The position numbers were made by a program, and so were the translations under genes. Shown here in pieces: positions 1-11,726 of a DNA stretch of 64,000 nt; position 1 is the first letter of the stretch; each line of letters starts with the position of its first letter. This DNA comes from Homarus americanus (taxonomy: Eukaryota > Arthropoda > Malacostraca > Decapoda > Nephropidae): assembly GCF_018991925.1 (NCBI RefSeq), contig NW_024738608.1, forward strand, positions 3,064,438 to 3,128,437. The letters are read 5' to 3'. The notes under the pieces are model-generated. The model had not been told where the DNA came from and searched no databases. It worked only from the letters and a program-made list of their open reading frames with translations.

Positions 1-3000
1 AACAACAACACAACTAACAAACAACAAAACCAACAAGAACAACACAACCAAAACAAATACCAAACCAACAAACACAACAACTAACAACAACACAACTAAC
101 AACAACAAATAATAACCAACAACAACACAAACCAACAACAACACAACCAAACAACAAAAACCAACAAGAACAATACAACTAACAACAACACAACCAACAA
201 CAACAACACAACTAACAACAACACAACCAACAACAACATAACACAATTAACAACAACAAAAAACCAACAACAACACAACTAACAACAACAAAAACCAACA
301 AGAACAACACAACCAAACAACAACACAAATCAACAACACAACCAACAACAACATAACACAATTAACAACAACACAACCAACAAACAAACACAACTAACAA
401 CAACAAAACCACAAGAACAACACAACCAACAACAACACAACTAACAACAACACACCAACAACAACACAACCAATAAATAACACAAATTCAACAAATAACA
501 CAACTAACAAATAACAAAAACCAACAAATAACAACACAACCAACAACACAAATCCAACAACAACACAATCCAACAACAACAACACAACTAACAAACAACA
601 AAACCAACAAGAACACACCATCAACAACACAAAATAACACTAACAACAAAACAATCAATAAACAACAAATCAACAAGAAATAAACACAAACAACAACAAC
701 ACAACTAACAAATAACACACCAATAAAACAACAAAACCAACAAGAATACAAACAACAAATAACACACCAACAACAACACACCAATAACAACAAAACCAAC
801 AAGAACAACACAACTAACAAACAACACAACTAACAACAACAACACACAACTAACAACAACAAAACCAACAAGAACAACACAACTAACAACAACACAACTA
901 ACAACAACAAAACCAACAAGAACAACACAACCAACAAACAACACAACTAACAACAACACAACTAACAACAACACAACTAACAACAACACAATTCAATCAA
1001 CAACAACAAAAACAAAAACACAAACAATAAATAACACAACTAACAACACAAACTAACAACAACACACCAACAAATAACACAACTAACAACAACACAAACC
1101 AACAAATACCACAACTCAATAACAACACAACTAACAACAACAAAACCAACAAGAATACACACACCAACAACAACAAACCAAATAACAACACACACAATAA
1201 CACAACTAACAACAACAACACAACTAACAACAACACAACCAACAAACAACAAAAATAACAAGAACAACACAACTAACAACAACACAACTAACAACAACAC
1301 AACCAACAACAACACAACCAACAACAACAAAACACCAACAAGAAATAACACAACCAACAACACAAACCAACACACACCCAACAACAACAACACACCAACA
1401 ACAAAACCCAACAAGAACAACACAAATCAACAACACAATTAACAACAACACAACTAACAACAACACAACTAACAACAACAACACAACTAACAACAACACA
1501 AACTAACAACAACAACACAACCAACAACAACAAAACCAACAACAACACAACTAACAACAACACAACCAACAACAACACAACTAACAACAACACAAATCCA
1601 ACAACAACACAACTAACAACAACACAACTAACAACAACTAAACAATACCAACAACACAAATAACAACAACACAACTAACAAAAACACAACTAACAACAAC
1701 ACAACTAACAACAACACAAACTAACAACAACAAAACCAACAAGAACAAATAAAACTAACAACAACAACACAAACCAACAACAACACAACTAACAAATAAA
1801 TAACAACACAACTAACAACAACAAAACCAACAAGAACAACACAACTAACAACAACACAACCAACAACTACATAATAACCAACAACAACAATAAATCAACA
1901 ACAACAACACAACTAACAACAACACAAACCAACAACAACAATAACCAATCAACAACAAAACCAACAAGAACAACACAACTAATAACAACATAAACCTAAA
2001 TAAAAAACAACACAACCAACAATAACACAACCAACAAATAAATATAACACAAATAACAACAACAAAACCAAATAAGAACAACACACAACAACAACAACAC
2101 AACTCAACAACAACAAAACCAACAAGAACAACACAACCAACAACAACACAACTAACAACAAAACAACTAACAACAACACAACTAACAACAACACAACTAA
2201 CAACAACAACACAACTAACAACAACAAAACCAACAAGAACAACACAACTAACAACAACACAACCAACAACAACACAACAACTAACAATCAACACAACCAA
2301 CAACAAAACCAACAAGAAATAACACAAATAACAACTAACACAAATCAACAAATACACACACCAACAACACACCAACAACAACATAACAACCAACAACACA
2401 ACAACACAACCAACAACAAAACTAACAAGAACACACAATAACAAACCAACAAGAACAACACACCAACAACAACACACCAACAACACAACCAACAACAAAA
2501 CCAACAAGAACAACACACTAACAACAACACAAACCAACAACAACACAACTAACAACAAACAACACAACTAACAAACAAAACCAACAAGAACAACACAACC
2601 AACAACAACACAACCAACAACAACACAACCAACAAACAACACAACTAACAACAACAACACAACTAACAACAACACAACCAACAACAAATAATAACTATCA
2701 ACAACAAAACCAACAAGAACAAATACAACTAACAAATAACACAACTAACAACAACAAATAATAACCAATAACAACACAAACTAACAACAACATAACACAA
2801 ATAACAAATAAATAAAACCAACAAGAAACAACATAACCAATAAATAAATAACAACCAATAAATAACAAAAACCAACAAGAACAACACAACCAACAACAAC
2901 ACAACTAACAAATAACACAACTAACAACAACACAACTAACAACACAACTAACACAACAACACAACTAACAACAAATAAAAACCAACAAGAAACAACACAA

Positions 3001-4504
3001 CTAACAACAACACAATCCAACAACAACAATAACCACAACAACAACACAACTAACAACAACTAAAAACCAACAAGAACAACACAACTAACAAATAACACAA
3101 CCAACAACAACATAACACAACCAATAAACAACACAACTAACAACAACATAACACAACTAACAACAACACAACTAACAACAACACAACTAACAACAAATAA
3201 AAACCAACAAGAACAAATACAACTAACAACCACCAAAACCAACAAGAACAACACAACTAACAACAACACAACTAACAACAACAATAACCAACAAATAACA
3301 AAAAACCAACAAGAAAAACACCAATAAATAACACAACCAACAACAACATAACACACCAACAACAACACAACTAACAACAACAAAAACCAACAAGAACAAC
3401 AACATAACTAACAACAAACACAACTAACAACAAATACAACTAACAACAAATAAACACAACTAACAACAAAACAACTAACAACAACAAAAACCAACAAGAA
3501 CAACACAACTAACAACAACAAAAACCAACAAGAACAACACAACTAACAACAACACAACTAACAACAACACAACTAACAACAACAAAAACCAATCAAGAAA
3601 CAACACAACTAACAACAACACAACTAACAACAAACAACAACTAACAAATAAACACAACCAATAAACAACACAACTAACAACAACACAAACTAACAGCAAC
3701 ACAACTAACAACAACACAACTAACAACAACACAACTAACAAACAACAAAACCAACAAGAATAACATAACTAACAACAAACACAAACTAACAACAACATAA
3801 CACAATAACAACAACAACAACAAATAAATAAATAAAACAACAAGAATAACACAACTAACAACAACAATAACCCAACAACAACAAAAAAAATAACTAACAA
3901 CAACACACAACTAACAACAAATAAAAAACCAACAAGAAACAACACAACTAACAACAACACAACTAACAACAACACAACTAACAACAACACACCTAATAAA
4001 CAACAAAAACCAACAAGAACAACACAACTAACAAATAACACAACTAACAACAACACAACTAACAACAACACAACTAACAACAACAACCAATAAATAACAC
4101 AACTAACAACAACAATAAACAATAACACAACTAACAAATAAAAACAAACAATAAATAACACAACCAATAAAACAACACAACTAACAACAACAAAAACCAA
4201 CAAGAACAACACAACTAACAACAACACAACCAACAACAACATAACAACACAACTAACAACAACAACAACCAACAACAACAACACAACCAACAACAACATA
4301 ACAACACAACTAACAACAACATAACAACACAACTAACAACAACAACAACCAACAACAACAACACAACCAACAACAACATAACAACACAACTAACAACAAC
4401 AACAACTAACAACAACACAACTAAAAACACAACTAACAAAAACAACTAAAAACACAACTAACAACAACAACAACCAACTAAGAACACAACCAACAACAAC
4501 ATCA
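1..4504. repeat. AAC-rich degenerate satellite array, nearly G-free on + strand
   Basis: About 4.5 kb built from AAC, ACAC and AACTAAC words. The plus strand is almost only A and C with scattered T. G occurs almost solely inside a recurrent CCAACAAGAA motif that returns at irregular intervals, often of the order of 100-200 bases. The array begins before the window and ends at a transition into ordinary sequence near 4504. All long minus-strand frames here translate to V/L/C/S-rich low-complexity peptides and are not genes. Confidence 0.95.
4241..4400. repeat. 80-bp near-perfect tandem duplication at the array edge
   Basis: The segment from 4241 recurs from 4321 with an exact 80-base period across almost its whole length, unlike the scrambled remainder of the AAC array. 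This suggests a recent unequal exchange or slippage event at the right border. Confidence 0.8.
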
Positions 4505-4681
4505 ACTCAGTATAAACACATCCCAATTTCTCTTCACCAGATGCATACGTCACATCACCTCTTCTATATTTACCTTTAATTAATTTACCTTTTCGGTAAT
4601 GTTTCCTTCCCCTGGCGGATGATTTAGACACTATAAATAACAAACATTTATGACAATTTACTATTATTACCATATTGAGGT

Positions 4682-4752
4682 CTATGTACCTGTAATTAGT
4701 ATGTGTACCTGTAATTAGTATGTGTATCTGCAATTAGTATGTGCACCTGTAT
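4682..4752. repeat. 19-bp minisatellite, about 4 copies
   Basis: The unit ATGTGTACCTGTAATTAGT is repeated in tandem with a few substitutions. Confidence 0.8.
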
Positions 4753-4989
4753 AGTATGTACAGTTGCAGCCCAAATTCCCGAGACACTTTATGGAGTTTT
4801 TTCCCCAATCATATTTATGACCCGGAAAAAGATGCCAGATATAGCCAAGTGTTCAGGGAATTCTGTCCACAACTGTACCTGTATCTAGTGATGGTTTGTA
4901 ATGACTGAGTCGACTAAATCGGGTCAATGGTCCTCTGTGGCTCTAGAGATAAGTGGTAACAGCTCGTAATTATCGGGATCACAATATAT

Positions 4990-5028
<39 letters not shown>

Positions 5029-5147
5029 GCGTCTGTCTGTAAAATATCAGAGTGTGTACAGAGTAATCAGTTATTCCACAACGACAAGCGAACTAATGAC
5101 TTAATTTTCGATGCACTTGTAACATTACACACGTCTCACACCCTCAC

Positions 5148-5181
<34 letters not shown>

Positions 5182-5701
5182 TTGTGACTTCGAAGTTGAG
5201 TAAATCCCCGTCAGGCGTGTGTGTGTGTGTATGTGTGGACCAGGGTTGGTACAGTACAGTACATAACTCACTCCTCGTAATGACAGACCCGTAAAAAACC
5301 TTTAACATGCCACACCACTTCAATATTTACTCAATCTTTATGACACTTTTGCCTGTAGCCACCCCACTTATTAACAAGTGTTACCCACCACTAACGATTT
5401 TTTACCCCGTATTCAAGGTCTCATTTACATAGCCCAGGCAGCTGTCGGTCGATACACTCATATATATCCTTCCCTTCGTAAACAACAACTCCAGTGATTT
5501 GTGATTCTGCTGGAAAACTACGAGAATATTCCCAGAGCGTTTTGTATTATTGGTTCATTAGGTACAGTCCCTGGTATAATATTAGATTCTGCTGGGTATC
5601 TCCTTCACAAACTTCGTAAACAACACCTAGTCATCTGCGATTCTGTTTAGATAAAAAAAAAGTTTGCGACGCTGTTATGAAATACGTAAACATGAACATA
5701 C
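4753..5701. other. Gene-free stretch with two AC microsatellites
   Basis: Pure (AC)n runs lie at 4992-5025 and 5149-5178, with a short GT run near 5216-5240. I recognise no coding or mobile sequence in the rest. Confidence 0.6.
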
Positions 5702-5749
5702 AGTAGTAATAATAATAGTAGTAATAATTATAATAATAATAGTAATAAC
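5702..5749. repeat. TAA/TAG imperfect microsatellite
   Basis: Mixed TAATAA and TAGTAA triplets. The minus-strand frame here translates to poly-Tyr and is not a gene. Confidence 0.85.
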
Positions 5750-7023
5750 AGAATAAATACCACGTCCTCCCTACATTCAGTATAGGTTGACCTGAGATGA
5801 ACCAACACACACACACACACTCTTTCTCTCTCTCTTTCTCTCTCGCTGATATTCAAGTGTCCTGTTTGGTTGTCTTTAACTAATCCTACGTCTTGTTTAC
5901 ACCCTTCGCATCACTGGTGTAGACAACTCATGTACAACAGCGACGTCTCCAAATTTATAATAAACAGAGGTGTATTTCAGCATTTTGTTTATTTTACACA
6001 GGCCGGAGGAAACACAGTGTTAGGTAATTGTTTTCTCAGTGGCAAAGTTCATGTTAGGCCTATATGAGAGAAGAGAGAGATAAAGAAAGACAAATAAAAA
6101 AAGAGAGAGAGAGAGGAATCAACACTTGCACACACACCTGTTAGAATATGGACGTCAACAGACCCCGCTAGAACAAGGCCACATTGTAGGCAGGTCAGCC
6201 GCTCTCAATCGCCAAAAGACTCAGAAACTGCGCCCACCTGCGCGACCTGAACTGAGGACCAGAGGCGAATGATCACCAACTCCTACGAACACCCGCCCAG
6301 GTGACACAGACGAACCGGGGACAATAAATGAAGAAAAGACACAATAACTGAATCAGCGAGAATACAGTCTGCTGCCTTAGGAAATCCAACCCTACAGAAG
6401 AGTATTGTGTGTATCAGCCACTCAGACAGGCAGGCAACACTCCAGCTGTACCCCAGATGGATCATACCACAAATAACAGCTTACATAGTAGAGAGTATTA
6501 CCCCAGCAGCAGTCTATGTTACAGGTGGTGACAAGTGATAGAGAAGTAACACCTTGTAGCAACAGAAGACCCACAAAGATAGAATCACTGGCTAAACTAA
6601 GACCAGGTTAAACTTCCTGAGAACCTTCTTTTTTTTAATGCATCTACACCTACATCTACACCTACATCTACACCAATATAGAAATCCCATTCAAGAATCC
6701 ATTACAACAAGAGGAGACCAAAACCATTATTCCCCAGTCTGGTGCAGGAGTGGGTAGCAGAGCACCCAGCCACACCGTCGTCATCACCACCAAACCATCA
6801 GCCAATATTTGAGGTTTGGATTACCAGCGTCGATGAACCAACACACACCTCTGAACACTTGACACACTCCAGACAGCGTAAGAGGTGCTGGAGAATATCT
6901 GGACATCGGGAGTTAGTTGTATTTGGTCGAGCTTAGTAGTTAATATCTTAATAGTATTGACGTGAGAGGCAGGAAGTGGTGTCTAAGCTAACTGAAACAC
7001 GACTGAGACTGGACTGATTCGTG
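5750..7023. other. Gene-free stretch, nothing recognised
   Basis: It holds small CT and GA tracts near 5805-5845 and 6068-6116, and a three-copy 12-bp CTACACCTACAT repeat at about 6643-6676. Its open frames of 60-65 codons show no recognisable domain. Confidence 0.5.
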
Positions 7024-7300
7024 TTACTTAAGGGGTCATGCTATCGTACTCAAGGGGTCAAGTTATCGTACTCAAGGGTCAAGTTATCGTACTCAAAGGT
7101 TTAAAATATCTTACTCATTGGGCTAATTCGTGGTACTCAGTGGGCTAAATCGGTTTACTCAAGGGATTAGGTCATCGTACTCAAGTGGTGAAGACATCGT
7201 ACTCATTGAACAGATTCATGGTACTCAGGGGAATGTTATCGTACTCAAGAAGTTAACACATCTTCCTCAATAGGCAAATTCATGGTACTCAAAATGGGGT
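7024..7300. repeat. Dispersed GTACTCAAGG minisatellite, locus 1 (plus orientation)
   Basis: A unit of roughly 22-24 bases resembling ATCGTACTCAAGGGGTTAAG recurs about a dozen times with drift. Variants include TCATGGTACTCA and ATCTTACTCATTGG. The same unit appears inverted at 19.0-19.2 kb and in short form at 38.06 and 54.8 kb. Confidence 0.85.
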
Positions 7301-7318
7301 CACGTCATCACACACACA

Positions 7319-7876
7319 TTCTCCGTCGTCTCTAGCGCCTTGGACTTCCCGCATCTGAACTCATCAATGTTTACACAAGGTCCATACTCCCTTAATTCAC
7401 CTAAGCTTCCCCTGCCGGGTTAACTGTCACACAACGAGGACTCCAAGAGAGAGTGCAGAGGAGGGAGAGCAAGACTATTTTCCCCCTGACTTACACCACA
7501 TATCAAGAGGCTTTAATCATCATGACCTCATCTGTCAGTATGGGACGAAGCCACTAGATCATCCCCGTCACCGTCAGCCAATTGCTGTTCGACACCATAA
7601 CTGCACCCAGCTCACATAACCACTTCCCTCTACAAGAACAGCCCAGACTAATCCACTGTAGAATTATTCAACAACTCGTAGATAACCTGTGTGTTCACTC
7701 CTTCCCAATATCACTTCTGTACTGTAACTATATGCTAAAACTTCTTGTTAAATAACCCATGTAATTATACGTTATATGTGTACCAATAATGTCTTTTGCA
7801 TATTCAATAAACTGTCAATTATTATTATTATTATTATTATTATTGTTATTATTGAACTTTATTATTATTATTATTA
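7319..7876 (+). mobile_element. LINE family A, 3' end copy A1 with ATT tail
   Basis: Decayed C-terminal part of a non-LTR retrotransposon reverse transcriptase. The plus strand gives fragments such as LRRL..LGLPASEL, VTQRGLQERVQRR and LFDTITAPS, which align by eye with the better-kept copies at 33.97-35.46 and 40.39-41.37 kb. The frame has stops and shifts. After the coding remnant comes a UTR ending TTCAATAAACTGTC and then an (ATT)n tract from 7818, which I read as the element's own tail. Clade is uncertain; CR1/L2-like from the reverse transcriptase pattern. Confidence 0.75.
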
Positions 7877-7915
7877 AACACAAAATAAATAAACACGGGG
7901 TATCAGTTGTGTGTG

Positions 7916-7916
<1 letters not shown>

Positions 7917-7946
<30 letters not shown>

Positions 7947-8363
7947 CGGTTTATTAATAGACTTGCAGCAGGTGGCTGAAAATATACAAACTTACATGTG
8001 ATTTAGACATAATGATATGCGTTCAATACATTTACAGGGCTGTACAGTACATAAATCAGGAGTTGTTTATTATTTTAACAATAGATGGGATGGTGCTATT
8101 CTTATATCTATCGGTGCGGGCTCTTATGGGCTGAATTTTGTTGTAGTGGCGGACTGGGCGAGGTGGGCGGGGGGCTGCAGGTGGCAGGAGGTGGCGATGA
8201 CGAGGGTGGTTCAATAGTTGGCTGCCAAACCTTTCCAGTGCTTGGTGGTGGAGGTCACTGAGGGATGGCATTTCCAGGGTGGAGAGAGCGTTGGTGTAGC
8301 CGGAGTAGTCAGCGCCGAGCATGATTCTGCAGGCCCTTTTCTGTACCTTCTCTAGCTGACGTT
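7917..8363 (-). mobile_element. LINE family A, 3' end copy A2, tail-to-tail with A1
   Basis: The minus-strand frame reads QLEKVQKRACRIMLGADYSG, then LSTLEMPSLSDLHHQAL and TDRYKNSTIPSIV, ending in NNS. This is the C-terminal tail of the family A reverse transcriptase. Its 3' end is a (TTA)n tract at 7917-7942 facing the (ATT)n tail of A1. The sequence is close to copy A4 at 40.4 kb, including the UTR, so both are probably of one young subfamily. The copy stops abruptly at a (GT)n run at 8362-8383, so it is 5'-truncated. Confidence 0.85.
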
Positions 8364-8383
8364 GTGTGTGTGTGTGTGTGTGT

Positions 8384-9194
8384 AACCTCTTCATCCACCA
8401 AATCAAGCATTCACCCACTCACCCACCTATCCGCTCACCCATGCCCAAACTTCCATCCCACCCGCCCACTCAAGCATCCATCAACCCACCCAGCTAGTAG
8501 TGGTGCCACAGAGGTAGTAGTGGGCGGTATAGGTAATCTTTGTGTTCTAGTTGACTGGGCAACATTCCACACCCTGCCTGCCTCACCCAAGAACGAAAAC
8601 ACATTGGCTGTCCCCCTTCCCCACAAGTCTACCAGGACTGTAATTACATTGATTGGCGGACACTTCGGTTACCAGTCCTCCGTCTGTGTTGGTGTGAGGA
8701 AGGAAGTAACGTGACTCGACTACAATCATTCTCAGGTGTTGTGCAGGGATTGGAAGTGACGTAGGCCAGGGATTGGAGACAGCTCTAAACCATATTGTCT
8801 CATAATCACATCCACCACAGCCAGCAAACGAGACCTGTATATATTAGTATTAATGTGCGTAATGAAAACATCTAATTATACCAAACCTGTTAACACCAGT
8901 ATTAGCTAACCTGAAGAGTAAACTAATAGTCACAGCCACCACAATACACAGTATGCAGCAATCGGTGACTGTTGCTTCATAGTCCATGGCTGCGACTGTT
9001 TTTGGTTTAGGGGCTGAAGATTGTGTTCCCCTGAAACACAGCAGAGTAGACTGAGTAAAGAGAATGATAGGCAACACCTCAACCAGGCCACGACATAATT
9101 TCTTGGTTGCTGTTTCTGTTATGATAAAACCTCAGCCAGAGGAGTGAAGCTGCCTTGGTCCGTGTTCTGGATTCTCTCTATTTACACTCTGTTC
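8384..9194. other. Gene-free stretch, nothing recognised
   Basis: The plus and minus frames at 8364-8714 overlap each other and have no recognisable domain. The sequence at 8400-8500 is a CCAC/CCCA-rich degenerate tract. Confidence 0.5.
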
Positions 9195-10405
9195 TTTTCA
9201 TTCTCGTTTCTCCTTGGGGGAGAGGAAACGGTGACATGCGGCCAGGGAATTGAATATCCACATATCAATGAAGGCTCGCTGGCCACTCGTCCAGAATCCA
9301 TGAGCAAAGATGTCCACACGGGTTTCGCTAGTTGTGTTGGTAATCATGTGAAGGAAACGCTCTCCATCCAGTGGGAAGAGGGTCGGTTCCACACTGACGT
9401 CACGGCATATCTCCTTTAACATCTTTGCTGTAATGTCCCTTACTTCGGCATGCTTCATGCAAACGAAACCTCCCTTCTCGCACACCATGGCATGGTTAAT
9501 ATCGTAGAATGTTCCAGATACGTATTGGGCGGGCATACTTTCCACTGGCCAACCATACCTTAGAGCAATGGCATTTGTGAATTCTTGTTTATCAAGGCTG
9601 AAGCCTTTTGCCCTTATCGGTAAAGTTGTTAGCCATTTTGAGGCGCCCACCTCCTGTGTTACCTCTACCTTTCTCTTCACAATCTCTGACAGTTGTTGCT
9701 CCAGTTGTTGAAGTTTTTTGCTTTGGGTATCCTGCATTTTTTGTCAAAATGGAACGTCGAATTTTGCGTAGTTCGTTGGTGTCTACATCACTCAGGCATT
9801 TTAAGTTACTATTTGCCCAGTGAGGGCTGCTGTGAGCTTGACAGAGCTCTGATGTTCAGTGGCAGCCGTTCCTCAGGGTTAGTGATTCCCATTCCTCCCT
9901 GTCTCGGTGGTAGTGCAAGGAGTGGCCTTTCTGCTGGGGTAAGGTGGTGACTTTTCACTAATGTTGGAATAAATTCGTTCCTGGTGGATTCTTCTGGAGG
10001 ACGGAGGAGAGGTTCGATGTCAGAGATAGTGCGAATCAGGTAATTCCAACAATGTTTGACTCCGTGGGTGAATGTTGCAAGCTCCACATGTTGTTCAGTC
10101 TTAGCAATTTTCGACAGAACTTGTATTTCTTTCACCCACTCGTTTACCTCTCCAGTTACATATTCGGTCTTGCAATCATCCGTGCCAATTACTGTCCCTA
10201 GGTGTCTTTGGCCGCCCTTCGTTATTTTGACCCCACTTCCGTTGAATAATTCTAAAGCCCGGTCGTTGTATTCTGGGTTCACAATGAGGAAGGATTTGCT
10301 GGCATTTGGGTGGTACCCTATTTGTAGACCACATGATGTTACTCAGTCCTACGACTTTTTTATATCCTCAACATTTCCTGCTCCTGTGAGGTATCAGCAC
10401 ACTGC
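9195..10405 (-). pseudogene. RLE-type non-LTR retrotransposon, C-terminal half of polyprotein (decayed)
   Basis: Two open blocks continue one another on the minus strand. The upstream block (10282-9809) reads GVKITKGGQRHLG, EFIPTLV and LALPPRQGGMGITNP, the region after the reverse transcriptase catalytic box. The downstream block (9737-9198, 179 codons) has ALRYGW near residue 58, a relic zinc-binding motif (YVSG at 72-75, H82, C86), KHAEVRD at 95-101, RVDI at 140-143 and FIDMWIF at 156-162. I infer a restriction-like endonuclease from the CxC..H..C, RHNEVRD and late-Asp pattern of related animal elements. The paired cysteines of the knuckle are lost. The YADD box upstream has decayed to CADT near 10390-10402. 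The element is inactive. Confidence 0.7.
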
Positions 10406-10837
10406 TTATTTGTCCTTGGTTGTCTCATAATTTAATGTATGCTGGAGTACGGATAGGCCTAATGCACACATTGCCATGGTACCTGGATCCTTTGTGCCGT
10501 TCCCTCGGCTGACTGAATGGCAGTATCTCCACCTAGGGCCTTCAAGCTCGTTATGTAAAGGTCTATCGGGTTCCTGTAGGTATTTTCCATATATTTTGCC
10601 AAGCTTGGACACTTGATATTGATGTTGTACATTGGAGGCGTCTACCAGGAGTACAACCTCACAGTCATGCTCTTCATATATCTTTCTCATGGCATGAACG
10701 CCAGCTTCTCCCCCAGCCTGGTGGTCAGCACATACAGTACTTGCAGGTTCCTTAGTACAGCCTTGACATCATTGACCACCTCTCTTATACATTTACCAAT
10801 AATTCGTATCAGAACTTCCCCCACCCCTATAGGCATA
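10406..10837 (-). pseudogene. RLE-type LINE reverse transcriptase, palm region (3' side of the hAT insertion)
   Basis: The minus strand gives IGVGEVLIRIIGKCIREVV at the insertion boundary. After a frame break comes MRKIYEEHDCEVVLLVDASN, which carries the first catalytic aspartate (VDASN), and then MAMCALGLSVLQ, the box before the YADD motif. The break near 10690 is a frameshift. The coding sequence resumes without loss on the far side of the inserted transposon at 11727. Confidence 0.75.
10833..10837. other. Target-site duplication GCATA, left copy
   Basis: It abuts the first base of the terminal inverted repeat and is duplicated at 11727-11731. Removing one copy plus the insert restores an uninterrupted reading frame in the host LINE. 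Confidence 0.85.
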
Positions 10838-11014
10838 CAGGGGCGTATCCAGGGGGGGTTTCCTGGTTGCCCGGAAACCCCCCTCGAAGCCCACGCTGCT
10901 CGTCTGAAGTGTCTTTGATCTGCCGTCATCTCCCTCCCTTACCTGTCATATTTAATCTTAATACGGTCAAACACAAGCGGCTTGATTATAAGACATGCTT
11001 GTGTGCGGAATTTT

Positions 11015-11059
11015 GGGTCATGTCAGGTCATAAGCTCAGCTTTTGACCTGACATGACCC
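11015..11059. repeat. 45-bp near-perfect palindrome inside the hAT-like element
   Basis: The arms GGGTCATGTCAGGTCA (11015-11030) and TGACCTGACATGACCC (11044-11059) are exact inverted repeats of 16 bases. The 13-base centre itself contains AAGCT/AGCTT. It lies about 20 bases upstream of the TATA-like box, so it could be a transposase-binding or regulatory site. Confidence 0.85.
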
Positions 11060-11080
11060 TCAGGACTACTGGCGTCTTCA

Positions 11081-11113
11081 TATAAATGACCAAGTTCTGA
11101 CCCAGGAGTCAGT
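11081..11113 (+). promoter_or_regulatory. TATA plus arthropod initiator, putative transposase promoter
   Basis: TATAAATG starts at 11081. An arthropod-type initiator TCAGT lies at 11109-11113, placing the probable start A at 11111, about 30 bases downstream of the TATA box. This is the standard metazoan spacing. A 93-codon frame begins 76 bases further on. Confidence 0.55.
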
Positions 11114-11186
11114 CACGAGCCCCTGTTTCAGCTGTGAACAAAACCTGCGCACTCTTACATTATCGTGTTATTCCCGTGCGTGTATA

Positions 11187-11468
11187 GTGTTTGCTTTGTT
11201 TCTAGTCCACTGTGGATATTTGCAATTTTATGGCCCAACTGGCGTACAGTCAAAGTCGTCAAGAGACGTCACCAAGGAGACTCTGGGTACACCATCATCC
11301 ACCAACACTGAATCTAGTGCAACTGCTAGCATCCCAGTGAAACGTAAGCTACAGTGTGACGATGTAAATGTCAATTCTGCATCGAAATGCCCACGACGTA
11401 AGCACAAATATATATTTATTACGTGTAAGTCAGACAGGGTTGGAAAAAATTTCATCAATGATGTATGA
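11187..11468 (+). CDS. Short frame inside the hAT-like element (possible transposase N-terminus remnant)
   Basis: Ninety-three codons with a hydrophobic start (MFALFLVHCGYLQF), then a Ser/Thr-rich linker, a short basic cluster (PVKRK) and PRRKHKYIF before the stop. No domain is recognisable. The position just downstream of the TATA/initiator pair, within the transposon, suggests the amino end of a transposase or a truncated derivative. I cannot exclude a chance frame. Confidence 0.35.
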   Translation: MFALFLVHCGYLQFYGPTGVQSKSSRDVTKETLGTPSSTNTESSATASIPVKRKLQCDDVNVNSASKCPRRKHKYIFITCKSDRVGKNFINDV

Positions 11469-11726
11469 CAAGATGTCGATATAGTTCATAGTTCACCGTA
11501 CCGACTATTTATATTTTTTCTGCTTCCCTAAATCATCATTTACAGTGTTGAATATCGAGAAACATCTATAATCCAAAAACTCTAGTCCTGCTTGTATTTC
11601 TACATCCCATAAATGTCACAAATGTACCCCCCAGCTGTTTGGGCTCGCTGCGCTCGCCCTGTATATACAGTATTTACATTCGGACAATCTGAGAAACCCC
11701 ATATCAGAATCCTGGGTACGCCCCTG

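Larger units (their letters stand above)
10838..11726 (+). mobile_element. 889-bp hAT-like non-autonomous DNA transposon inside the LINE
   Basis: The ends are inverted repeats: CAGGGGCGTATCCAGG at the left and the complement of CAGGGGCGTACCCAGG at the right, with weaker sub-terminal similarity (GGGGTTTC blocks) further in. It is flanked by a 5-bp GCATA duplication. hAT elements classically make 8-bp duplications; a 5-bp group (often called hAT5) is known, so I call it hAT-like from the CAGGGGCG terminus. It contains a promoter-like region, a 93-codon frame at 11187-11468 and a GC-rich relic near the right end, so it looks internally deleted. Confidence 0.75.

Noticed and set aside
96..4445. 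Many minus-strand frames of 60-240 codons rich in V, L, C and S
   Set aside because: They are translations of the AAC array. They overlap in several frames and follow the repeat, with no start context or domain.
8364..8714. 116-codon plus frame with a CVCVC start
   Set aside because: It starts in a GT run and overlaps a minus frame of similar length; no domain is visible.
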